Assembly: GCA_003520285.1 (NCBI GenBank)
Contig: DOVB01000164.1
Location: 1 to 5,703, forward strand
Length of the DNA: 5,703 bases
Source of the DNA: Halieaceae bacterium
GTDB taxonomy: Bacteria; Pseudomonadota; Gammaproteobacteria; Pseudomonadales; Halieaceae
Direction of reading: 5' to 3'
The position numbers and the translations under genes are program-made. The notes beneath the pieces were generated by a model. It ran no database searches. It saw nothing but the letters and a program-made list of their open reading frames with translations, and had not been told where the DNA came from. Below, piece by piece: positions 1-5,471 of this stretch; the first letter of the stretch is position 1; every line of letters starts with the position of its first letter.

Positions 1-800
1 GGCTGAATGGTTGCGGAAAGTGTCTCGAGGTCAGAGAAAATAGCCGGGGATGCGCTATCTTTGGCGGCTGTCTCTAGCATGCGAGCTTCGCGGACAGCGT
101 CTCCGCCGACGATAAAAGTCCGCCCAGAGGCTGTGCATTCTGGACTCACGAGTGCTGTTAGAAATTTGGCCACCTGTGTTGCGGTGAATACGGATGCCAG
201 CGCATCGGAAAACCAGGCGTCGGTTAAAGGCGTGTGAGCGTACGGCGCTATTGCATTGATCTTTATACCGCGATTGACGCCTTCTAAATGCAGGCTACGC
301 ATGAGTCCAATCAGTGCAGCCTTCGAGGCGGCATACGCAGCTTGCCCATGATTGCCAAATAGGCCTGCAGTTGAAGTTGATACCACCACGCGACCATAGT
401 TCGCTGCTCTCAAATGCGGCCATGCCGCGTGCAGAAGCTGTGCTGTGCCAAAGAAGTTGGCGGTGATAATGTCGGTGAAATCGCTCATGGATTGGTGGTG
501 GAAGCTTTGTGGCTGATCATAGCCAGCGTTAGCAATGACTATATCGATCCTTCCCCAATGCGACATCGCGGCATCGATTAAACTCGCTCCGCAAGTTGCG
601 TCATGCGCACTCCCGTGGTGTGCAATTGCCGTTCCGCCCGCAGAGCGAATTTCAGCAACGACTTTCTCTGCCGAAGATGGCTGATTGGGATGAAGTCGGT
701 TATTCACAACAACCCGACAGCCGAGTGAGGCCAGCTCGAGTGCATAAGCTCTGCCAAGGCCTTTACCCGCACCCGAAATGACGGCAACTGAATCGCGCAT
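1..800 (-). CDS. SDR-family NAD(P)-dependent oxidoreductase, MFE-2-like (3' end outside window)
   Basis: Short-chain dehydrogenase/reductase, a cytosolic enzyme that interconverts an alcohol or hydroxyacyl group and a carbonyl using NAD(P). I translated it by hand from the minus strand: 266 complete codons are open from the ATG at 800-798, and the frame leaves the window without a stop. The Rossmann glycine motif GAGKGLG lies at residues 10-16, followed by RAYA. NAG is at 91-93. The catalytic tetrad is complete: Asn115, Ser143, Tyr156 and Lys160 (context YAASK). The NAIAP segment after the active site is at 182-186. GAGxGLGRxYA and the GxxGQAxYAASK context resemble the (3R)-hydroxyacyl-CoA dehydrogenase domain of MFE-2 (17beta-HSD4-type) proteins. 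The end of the second strand reads VVVNNR, where the classical MFE-2 type has Asp, so the cofactor preference (NAD or NADP) is open. An excellent Shine-Dalgarno AGGAGG precedes the ATG by 4 bases, fixing the start. The substrate cannot be told; a link to lipid or steroid breakdown is only inference. Confidence 0.93.
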   Translation of the reverse strand, partial: MRDSVAVISGAGKGLGRAYALELASLGCRVVVNNRLHPNQPSSAEKVVAEIRSAGGTAIAHHGSAHDATCGASLIDAAMSHWGRIDIVIANAGYDQPQSFHHQSMSDFTDIITANFFGTAQLLHAAWPHLRAANYGRVVVSTSTAGLFGNHGQAAYAASKAALIGLMRSLHLEGVNRGIKINAIAPYAHTPLTDAWFSDALASVFTATQVAKFLTALVSPECTASGRTFIVGGDAVREARMLETAAKDSASPAIFSDLETLSATIQ

Positions 801-884
801 CTTTCCTCCTGTTGATCAGTCTCGTAATTTCCACCTGCCCAGAGTATCCTTCTCAGTCTAACTATAAAAGTATTAGAGGGGCCA
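801..884. other. Divergent intergenic region between SDR and DUF1295 genes
   Basis: This 84-base region must hold both divergent promoters unless transcription starts further inside a gene. AT-rich hexamers are present: TATAAA at 863-868 on plus, and TATAGT on minus complementary to 861-866. Neither has a recognisable -35 box at 16-18 bases. TCAGTCT occurs twice as a direct repeat (816-822 and 853-859), which could be a regulator half-site or chance. I make no firm promoter call. Confidence 0.35.
804..809 (-). promoter_or_regulatory. Strong Shine-Dalgarno site of the SDR gene
   Basis: Read on the minus strand, AGGAGG is followed by AAAG and then ATG. This is a near-perfect anti-16S match at short spacing. 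It decides the SDR start and contrasts with smpB and ratA in the same window, which have no such site at their family-typical starts. Confidence 0.75.
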
Positions 885-1667
885 ATGTTTGAGTTATTAA
901 TAACCACCGCGGGGATTACTCTTGCTGCGATAACGTCACTGTGGGTGATCAGTATCATCATTCGTGATGTGAGTATTATTGATATGGCCTTCTCGGGTGT
1001 GATTAGCGTGTTGATTGGCTTCTCGTTCTGGAAGACCCAGGCACAGGGGCCTGCAGCCCTGATAACGCTATTTGCGGTGTTAATTTGGGGCCTGCGAATG
1101 AGCGTGTACCTAGTGCATCGAAACTGGGGGCACGGCGAAGATGTGCGATACACCAAGCTAAGAAGCTGGGCACCTGAGGGTTGGGCGTTTCACTGGCTAA
1201 GCCTGCGACAGGTATTCTTACTTCAAGGTGTCGTGATCTGGTTGCTAACACTGCCTCAGCAGATTTTTTTTTGGGTGGCTCCGGCCGCCGATATGACGGC
1301 GATCGCATGGCTAGGTTTGAGTTTGTGGGGGATTGGATTTTTCTTCGAGACAGTAGGGGACTGGCAGTTATCAAAATTTCGGGCTGATGAGAGTAAGCGG
1401 GGAACAGTGCTTAATACGGGGCTTTGGCGTTATACCCGACATCCGAATTATTTTGGTGAGCTCGCTCAGTGGTGGGGTTTATTCTTGATTGCGATTCAAG
1501 TGCCGCAGGTCGGATTCGTTTTAGTGGGAGTTCTACTTTACTCGTGGTTAGTGGTGCGTGTCACAGGCAAAGCGACCCTCGAAAAAAAGTTGGGTCGCGA
1601 GAAGCCAGGCTACGAAGACTACGTTCGAACGACTTCAGGGCTAATTCCTTGGTTTCCAAAGCGCTAA
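885..1667 (+). CDS. DUF1295 family integral membrane protein (steroid 5-alpha-reductase-like fold)
   Basis: A 260-residue polytopic inner-membrane protein of the DUF1295 group, related to the steroid 5-alpha-reductase C-terminal / isoprenylcysteine methyltransferase-like superfamily. The activity of most bacterial members is unknown. Family signatures are RDVSIID at 27-33, the RNWGHGEDxRY block at 79-89, GDWQLSKFR at 158-166, the hallmark GLWRYTRHPNYFGE at 179-192, and the C-terminal GYEDYVRTTSGLIPWFP. The His/Asn/Glu-rich hallmark is the cofactor-binding region in characterised relatives. About six to seven hydrophobic segments are visible, at roughly 5-25, 34-48, 56-76, 108-124, 136-156, 193-205 and 207-225. 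GAGG followed by GGCCA supports the ATG at 885. The length is normal for the family and the gene looks intact. It is divergent from the SDR gene, so the two could share regulation, but a shared pathway is only inference. Confidence 0.9.
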   Translation: MFELLITTAGITLAAITSLWVISIIIRDVSIIDMAFSGVISVLIGFSFWKTQAQGPAALITLFAVLIWGLRMSVYLVHRNWGHGEDVRYTKLRSWAPEGWAFHWLSLRQVFLLQGVVIWLLTLPQQIFFWVAPAADMTAIAWLGLSLWGIGFFFETVGDWQLSKFRADESKRGTVLNTGLWRYTRHPNYFGELAQWWGLFLIAIQVPQVGFVLVGVLLYSWLVVRVTGKATLEKKLGREKPGYEDYVRTTSGLIPWFPKR

Positions 1668-1699
1668 GTCGTTCGTTCGTAGACGGGCTCAGTTGTGGG

Positions 1700-2331
1700 T
1701 CACGATCTTAAGCGGTTGAGCTGTTTAATAAACGGTTGCTCATAAAAGCGTTCGCCGGTCGCTTGATACAGGGCATTAGCGAGTGCCGCTGGTGTCGGTG
1801 GCATAGGCGGTTCGCCCAGTCCTGTTGGATCAATCTGGCTGTCGACAAAGTAGACGTCAATCGACTCAGGCGCCTCGTTGATCCGCAACATTCGATACTC
1901 ATCTAAGTTCCGTTTAGACGGTGTTCCTGCCTCGAAGGTAAGTTCGCCGAATAAGGAGTGGCACAAGCCATTGATGATGCCGCCTTGGGTCATATTCACC
2001 GCAGCATCTGGATTCACGACGATCCCACAGTCGACAGCACTGGTGACTTTACGAAGCGCGGGCTGATTATCCTTCATCTCTAGTTCAATCACATTGGCAC
2101 AGTAAGACTTATGGCAGAAATAGGCGCTCACACCCATAGCCCGAGCCCCACGCTGTGCCCACCCTGATTTATCTCGGACCAGCTCTAGTACGCCTGCGTA
2201 TCGAGCGGGATCATAATCATTGTTATCGCCCACAGGATTGAGCCTTGCTCGCTCGAGAAGCTCGAGCCTCATCTCGATTGGATCTTTGCCCATCACTTGT
2301 GCGACTTCATCTAAAAATGACTGTTCGGCAC
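1700..2331 (-). pseudogene. C-terminal fragment of isoquinoline 1-oxidoreductase-like molybdopterin subunit (iorB remnant)
   Basis: About 210 residues match the C-terminal third of the large, molybdopterin-cytosine-dinucleotide-binding subunit of aerobic molybdenum hydroxylases (IorB / xanthine dehydrogenase family, normally some 700 or more residues). Recognisable blocks are [38 protein letters not shown], the SAVDCGIVVNPDAAVNMTQGGIINGL core, and LGEPPMPPTPAALANALYQATG. The last includes the GEP motif that carries the active-site glutamate in the family. Everything upstream (twin-arginine signal, first Moco domains) is missing. The frame is open back to a GTG at 2380, but residues before about GAEQ are a shifted reading of the iorA remnant, and no ribosome binding site precedes that GTG. 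The fragment cannot make an active enzyme. The stop is at 1702-1700, 32 bases from the converging DUF1295 gene. The exact left limit is uncertain by about 10 bases. Confidence 0.85.
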
Positions 2332-2496
2332 CGCGCCATTTAAATGAACGGTGCAGGCACCGCAAGCGCCAGCACCGCACCCAAACTTGGTGCCACGCAG
2401 CGTAAGATCATCGCGAAGCACCCACAACAAAGGCGTATCGTCATCGACGTTTACCGTGTGAGTTTGCTGATTGATTGTGAGCTGATAGGTTGGCAT
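2311..2496 (-). pseudogene. N-terminal fragment of isoquinoline 1-oxidoreductase-like [2Fe-2S] subunit (iorA remnant)
   Basis: The 61-codon frame begins like a small iron-sulfur subunit of molybdenum hydroxylases (IorA/CoxS type, normally about 150 residues). It has [10 protein letters not shown], then [21 protein letters not shown], then the plant-ferredoxin-type motif with Cys40, Cys45 and Cys48 ([16 protein letters not shown]). Homology stops at about residue 55 (HLNGA). The six residues after that (VPNSHF) are unlike the family and end at a TAG. The fourth cysteine of the first cluster and the whole helical C-terminal domain with the second [2Fe-2S] cluster are lost. The start at 2496 is supported by GGAGG seven bases upstream. 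It lies directly before, and out of frame with, the iorB fragment in the normal iorA-iorB order, so a single internal deletion explains both. A short peptide may still be translated, but electron-transfer function is not expected. Confidence 0.85.
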
Positions 2497-2502
2497 AGCC
2501 GT

Positions 2503-2543
2503 GCCTCCGAGGCGTCATCTGATGACTTCATTTTGCATGACTT
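2503..2543 (-). promoter_or_regulatory. Dyad and GTCAT half-site cluster upstream of the iorA remnant (possible operator)
   Basis: The 65 bases between the VOC gene and iorA hold two touching perfect dyads: GCCTC-C-GAGGC (2503-2513, covering the Shine-Dalgarno site) and GTCATC-T-GATGAC (2514-2526). Read on the minus strand, AAGTCAT also occurs twice as a direct repeat 15 bases apart (2543-2537 and 2528-2522), and an inverted copy of GTCAT completes the second dyad. Half-site repetition of this kind is typical of transcription-factor operators. No regulator gene is in the window, so the assignment is inference. Confidence 0.35.
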
Positions 2544-2561
2544 TAGTGAAGAGTGAAACGC

Positions 2562-2996
2562 TTAGTCGTCGGCTTTTGCGTCGAACGGCGCAAAGATATA
2601 CTGATCATCCGCGAACGCTTTGAATTCGAGTGCGTAACCGTTGTTGTCGTAAAAAAACAAGGTGTCTTGTTCGCCCGGTGTGCCCTTGAATCTGCGATAG
2701 GGTTCGATCACAAACTTGACGCGACTTCGGAGTCGCTCAGCCAACTGATCAAAGGCATCGGGTTTCAACAGGACGCCGAAATGAGGGAGCGGTACTTGAT
2801 GTTGATCGACAGGATTAAAGTAGCGCCCGAGGGTCTCGCCACCGCAGTAATGAAAAACAAGTTGGTGTCCGAATAGATCAAGATCAACCCATGTCTCGTT
2901 ACTGCGTCCAACTGTGCACCCTAGCACCGAGGTGTAGAACTCGGTTGTCTCTTCGATATTGGCGCAGGGCAGGGCAAGATGAAAAGGTCGGATCAT
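2562..2996 (-). CDS. VOC (glyoxalase/bleomycin resistance/dioxygenase) superfamily protein
   Basis: A 144-residue soluble protein with two betaalphabetabetabeta modules of the vicinal oxygen chelate fold. It opens with IRPFHLALPCANIEETTEFYTSVLGC, the classical first module, and the second module starts near PHFGVLL at 71-77. It ends with DTLFFYDNNGYALEFKAF, the strand pair that normally carries the last metal ligand. His6, His72 and Glu124 are at the usual ligand positions, so a divalent-metal enzyme is plausible. The substrate is not readable; family members include lyases, dioxygenases, isomerases and resistance proteins. AAGGA nine bases upstream supports the ATG at 2996. The gene lies 55 bases downstream of smpB on the same strand and 65 bases before the broken ior locus, so it may be co-transcribed with smpB. 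Length is typical and no defect is visible. Confidence 0.88.
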   Translation of the reverse strand: MIRPFHLALPCANIEETTEFYTSVLGCTVGRSNETWVDLDLFGHQLVFHYCGGETLGRYFNPVDQHQVPLPHFGVLLKPDAFDQLAERLRSRVKFVIEPYRRFKGTPGEQDTLFFYDNNGYALEFKAFADDQYIFAPFDAKADD

Positions 2997-3051
2997 AATC
3001 TCAGATTTCCTTGTGACAGACGATGGACAGCCGCTTCTTACCAGAGCAGTT

Positions 3052-3534
3052 TTACTGTTTTACCGCTGCTCGCACAATACGTTGTTTTTGACGATTCCAG
3101 TCCCGCTCTTTAGTGGTGTCGCGTTTGTCGTGTGCTTGTTTACCTTGAGCCAGGGCTACTCGTGCTTTGGCAAGATGTCCTTTCCAATACAAGCCAGTGC
3201 AGACGCAGGTCAGTCCTTTCTGCGAGATTCCCGCCAGAATCCGAGCAAGTTCTTTCCGGTGCAACAACAGTTTGCGTGTCCGGGTGGGCTCGGTTACGAA
3301 ATGGGTCGATGCGGTTGCCATTGGCGTGATCTGAGCACCCAACAAATAGGCTTCACCGTTTTTCATAATCACATAAGAGTCTGTGAGTTGCACTTTTCCA
3401 GCACGTAAGCTCTTAATTTCCCAGCCAGTGAGGGCAATACCCGCCTCGAAATCCTCTAAAAGTTTGTAATCAAAATTGGCACGCTTATTCTGTGCGATCT
3501 GGTTGCTACTTGTTTTCGATTTCTTTTTGCTCAT
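3052..3534 (-). CDS. smpB: SsrA-binding protein SmpB
   Basis: SmpB binds tmRNA (SsrA) and brings it to stalled ribosomes for trans-translation and peptide tagging. From the ATG at 3534 the protein is 160 residues, the usual length. It starts MSKKKSK and carries the family blocks [11 protein letters not shown], the [22 protein letters not shown] segment of the OB-type barrel, [33 protein letters not shown], and the C-terminal [16 protein letters not shown] tail that enters the decoding path. The frame stays open upstream with ATGs at 3552 and 3567. The ATG at 3552 has GAGGG six bases before it, whereas 3534 has no Shine-Dalgarno site but a perfect TATAAT six bases before it. I chose 3534 by family alignment; 3552 (six extra residues, MPYNAA) is a real alternative. 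The gene is divergent from the transporter at 3639. No ssrA gene is in the window. Confidence 0.97.
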   Translation of the reverse strand: MSKKKSKTSSNQIAQNKRANFDYKLLEDFEAGIALTGWEIKSLRAGKVQLTDSYVIMKNGEAYLLGAQITPMATASTHFVTEPTRTRKLLLHRKELARILAGISQKGLTCVCTGLYWKGHLAKARVALAQGKQAHDKRDTTKERDWNRQKQRIVRAAVKQ

Positions 3535-3638
3535 CGCGGCATTATACGGCATGGTAAACCCTCGCATAGGAAATTCTTATCTTTTAAACTAGGGGCGCAT
3601 CGCTCAACGTTAACGGTCTGATCGAGAGTCGTATCGAC
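3535..3638. other. Divergent intergenic region between smpB and the NSS transporter
   Basis: About 100 bases hold the start regions of both genes. For the transporter I find only a weak GAGAG (3624-3628) before the ATG and a TAAACT hexamer (3585-3590) without a good -35 partner. An 8-base palindrome CGTTAACG sits at 3608-3615. No terminator or small gene is evident. Confidence 0.4.
3541..3546 (-). promoter_or_regulatory. TATAAT -10 box of smpB, candidate leaderless promoter
   Basis: On the minus strand a perfect TATAAT is followed by GCCGCG and then the ATG of the family-typical smpB start. A -10 box at that distance would place the transcript start at or next to the A of the ATG. No convincing -35 hexamer is seen 16-18 bases upstream, so the promoter is unproven. 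If translation instead starts at 3552, the hexamer is merely coding sequence. Confidence 0.4.
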
Positions 3639-4985
3639 ATGCAAGATACCAACGCTTCAAGCTGGGCATCACGATCTACTTTCTTCTTTGCGATGATTGG
3701 CGCGACGCTTGGGCTTGGGTCTATTTGGCGAACCAGTGGCGTCGCAGCCGAGCAAGGTGGTGGAACTTTCTGGATTGTTTATGCGTTGACACTGGCGCTC
3801 ATTGCCGTGCCTCTGGTGTTAGCTGAAGCGGTGATTGGGCGCACGCACAAGGCATCGGTGACGGCGGCAATCGGCGATTTGGCGCAGCGCTCGCAGGCAT
3901 CACCCCATTGGGAAATTCTAGGGCTCATGTGCGCAATAGCCGCGTTCGGGGTTGGCTTGGGGCTATTGATCATCAGCGGGTGGGTACTGCCCTATGCTAT
4001 TGATTTATGGAATGGAAAGTTTGCCGCTATCAGTCTGATGCAAGTGGGCGACTATTTCGCTGCTGTGCTTAACGATTCAGAACAGGCGCTGTTCGGAGCA
4101 CTAACGATGCTTGGGCTTGCCTGTGTGCTACTGGCAGCAGGCGTTAGGAGGGGAATCGGTGCAGTGGCATGGCTGGTGGTTCCGGCGGTTTTTGCTCTGG
4201 CAGTGTTGTCCTTGCATCACAGCTTTTTGGTCGGTGATATGATGGCAGCCGGTGATTGGTTGTTTGCGGCAGAATCTTCCTCTTTCGGTCCGAAGTCTGC
4301 GGTTCTCGCAGTGATCCAAGCACTGGCTACGCTCTGTGTTGGCCTTGGAATTGCTGCCACTTTGTCGGCTTATTCATCCGATAGATTACCTTTGGGTCGG
4401 GTAATGATCGGCGTTGGGCTATTCGATATCGCCTTTGCGATTATGGTAGGCGTGATCGTCTATCCTCTTATATTGGCGCAGGATGTGTTGCCAAGCACTG
4501 GGCCTAGTCTGCTGTTTGTGAGCTTACCCCACGCATTTGGCAATAGTATTCAGGGCGATACTATGGGCTTTTTGTTCTTTGCCATGGTATTACTGGTCTT
4601 GTTGGGCACTATCGTGGGCTGTCTGCAAGTGGTCATTGGTGTTGTCGGTCATCGAACCGGTTGGGGGCAAGGACGCTCTGCTGCCATGGTTGGGGTTTTT
4701 GGTGCAGTGACACTGGTGGTTCTGAGTTTGGTTAAATTGGGTGATGGCGATTCAGATTTGTGGTTGGCGCTGGCGCTGATCGATCGCCTGATCGTGCTTG
4801 TGCTGGTGCCGATTATCGTCTTGGGTTTGAGTATTCTCGTGGGCTGGCGGGCCCACAAATATGGCTTGGTACGAGCCCTTGACCGCGAGACTTACACGTT
4901 TATACGGATTTGGATTGGTCTGCTGCGTTACCTAGCTCCCATCGCGGCAGTCCTAGTCCTAGTGGCGGGGTGGTGGGTTTATTAA
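3639..4985 (+). CDS. Neurotransmitter:sodium symporter (NSS/SNF, LeuT-fold) family transporter
   Basis: A 448-residue inner-membrane transporter of the NSS/SNF family, which typically couples uptake of amino acids or other small organic solutes to sodium. Eleven hydrophobic segments are visible, the number usual for short bacterial members such as MhsT and Tyt1 rather than the twelve of LeuT. The TM1 signature lies at 21-43 (GATLGLGSIWR, then AAEQGGGTF) and TM2 ends in PLVLAEAVIGR. TM6 carries the unwound-helix motif near TLCVGLG (231-237). The extracellular gate pair appears kept: Arg31, and Asp382 for LeuT Asp404. Oddities by eye alignment to LeuT: Ser28 replaces the Na1 ligand Asn27, Thr-Ser replaces Phe-Pro after Arg31, and TM8 (311-335) lacks the Thr-Ser pair that binds Na2. 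The ATG has only a weak GAGAG upstream. The gene sits between smpB and ratA. Substrate unknown. Confidence 0.92.
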   Translation: MQDTNASSWASRSTFFFAMIGATLGLGSIWRTSGVAAEQGGGTFWIVYALTLALIAVPLVLAEAVIGRTHKASVTAAIGDLAQRSQASPHWEILGLMCAIAAFGVGLGLLIISGWVLPYAIDLWNGKFAAISLMQVGDYFAAVLNDSEQALFGALTMLGLACVLLAAGVRRGIGAVAWLVVPAVFALAVLSLHHSFLVGDMMAAGDWLFAAESSSFGPKSAVLAVIQALATLCVGLGIAATLSAYSSDRLPLGRVMIGVGLFDIAFAIMVGVIVYPLILAQDVLPSTGPSLLFVSLPHAFGNSIQGDTMGFLFFAMVLLVLLGTIVGCLQVVIGVVGHRTGWGQGRSAAMVGVFGAVTLVVLSLVKLGDGDSDLWLALALIDRLIVLVLVPIIVLGLSILVGWRAHKYGLVRALDRETYTFIRIWIGLLRYLAPIAAVLVLVAGWWVY

Positions 4986-5021
4986 GCGATTCTCGCTTGC
5001 TGATCTCAGCATCGCTATACT
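4986..5021 (+). promoter_or_regulatory. ratA promoter region: TATACT -10 box with an adjoining dyad
   Basis: The 36-base gap after the transporter stop contains a near-consensus TATACT at 5016-5021. Six bases later comes the second ATG of ratA (5028), the one that aligns with the E. coli RatA start. A perfect 12-base palindrome GCTGATCTCAGC (4999-5010) lies just upstream of the -10, inside an outer GCGAT/ATCGC pair (4986-4990 and 5011-5015). It could be an operator, or a hairpin too short to terminate. No Shine-Dalgarno site is present, and no good -35 box is at standard spacing. Confidence 0.4.
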
Positions 5022-5027
5022 ATGCCG

Positions 5028-5471
5028 ATGATAAGAATCCAACGCAGCGCATTGCTACCCTATCCGGCCGAGCATCTGTATCAGCTCGTCTGCGATATTC
5101 CTGAATATCCCACCTTTATTGGCGGCTGCTCTGCGGCCCGCATTGTTCGCACCTGGGAGCAGGGTGTAGAAGCAGAGTTAACCATTGGCGCGATGGGAGG
5201 CAACTACTCTTTCTCGACCCGCAACACCTTGGTTGAGCCGCGCGAGATTATCATGGAACTCATCGATGGGCCTCTGCAGCACCTGGTGGGTCGTTGGGTC
5301 TTTAGTTCCCTCGCCGATTCGGCGGCTAAGGTGTCGCTTGATTTACAGTTCGAAACGTCAGGCCCATTGCAGGGTTTCGCGGCTAAGCAAGTGGCTGAGC
5401 GAGTCAGTACCTCGGTAGTTGATGCGATTATCCGTCGCGCGCATTCGGCGCTTGGGGGTGGGCATGGGTGA
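5028..5471 (+). CDS. ratA: RatA / Coq10-like START-domain protein
   Basis: A soluble polyketide-cyclase/START-like protein of the RatA (YfjG)/Coq10 family. In E. coli RatA was described as inhibiting 70S ribosome formation. Homologues, including mitochondrial Coq10, bind ubiquinone or its precursors, so the core role may be in quinone handling; the sequence does not decide. Numbered from the upstream ATG at 5022, it has RSALLPYPAEHLYQLVCDIPEYP at 8-30, FIGGCSAARI at 32-41, FSTRN at 64-68 and LIDGPLQHLVGRWVF at 80-94. A C-terminal amphipathic helix at 117-143 closes the cavity. I chose the ATG at 5028 because MIRIQRSALLPY aligns without gap to the E. coli start (MPQISRTALVPY). The ATG at 5022 adds only two residues, and neither has a Shine-Dalgarno site. 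The stop overlaps the next gene by 8 bases, so ratA and ratB are translationally coupled. Confidence 0.94.
   Translation: MIRIQRSALLPYPAEHLYQLVCDIPEYPTFIGGCSAARIVRTWEQGVEAELTIGAMGGNYSFSTRNTLVEPREIIMELIDGPLQHLVGRWVFSSLADSAAKVSLDLQFETSGPLQGFAAKQVAERVSTSVVDAIIRRAHSALGGGHG

Noticed and set aside
704..1156. 150-codon open frame on the minus strand across the SDR start and DUF1295
   Set aside because: It lies antisense to DUF1295 and overlaps the SDR start in another frame. Its translation is low-complexity and unlike any family I know, while both overlapped genes have strong family signatures.
1264..1272. Run of nine T within DUF1295, a possible slippage or phase-variation tract
   Set aside because: The reading frame is intact with family motifs on both sides, and the run is short and encodes Ile-Phe-Phe naturally. 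There is no evidence of switching.
1668..1699. Gap between the converging DUF1295 and iorB remnant, checked for a bidirectional terminator
   Set aside because: The 32 bases contain only a short GTTC repeat and no stable hairpin with a T-run.
1700..2496. The ior fragments as a genuine single fused protein
   Set aside because: The two homology blocks are in different frames, and the iorA frame ends at a TAG just past the junction, so no continuous fusion is encoded without a frameshift.
2553..2876. 107-codon plus-strand open frame opposite the VOC gene
   Set aside because: It is antisense to an intact VOC-family protein with a good ribosome binding site and has no family resemblance of its own.
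3044..3071. GAGCAG / CTGCTC inverted repeat across the smpB stop, considered as a terminator
   Set aside because: The loop is 16 bases, the stem is only 6 base pairs, and no T-tract follows on the minus strand. It also overlaps the last codons.
3013..3408. 131-codon plus-strand open frame opposite smpB
   Set aside because: It is fully antisense to a well-conserved SmpB and shows no recognisable domain, so it is a shadow of smpB codon use.
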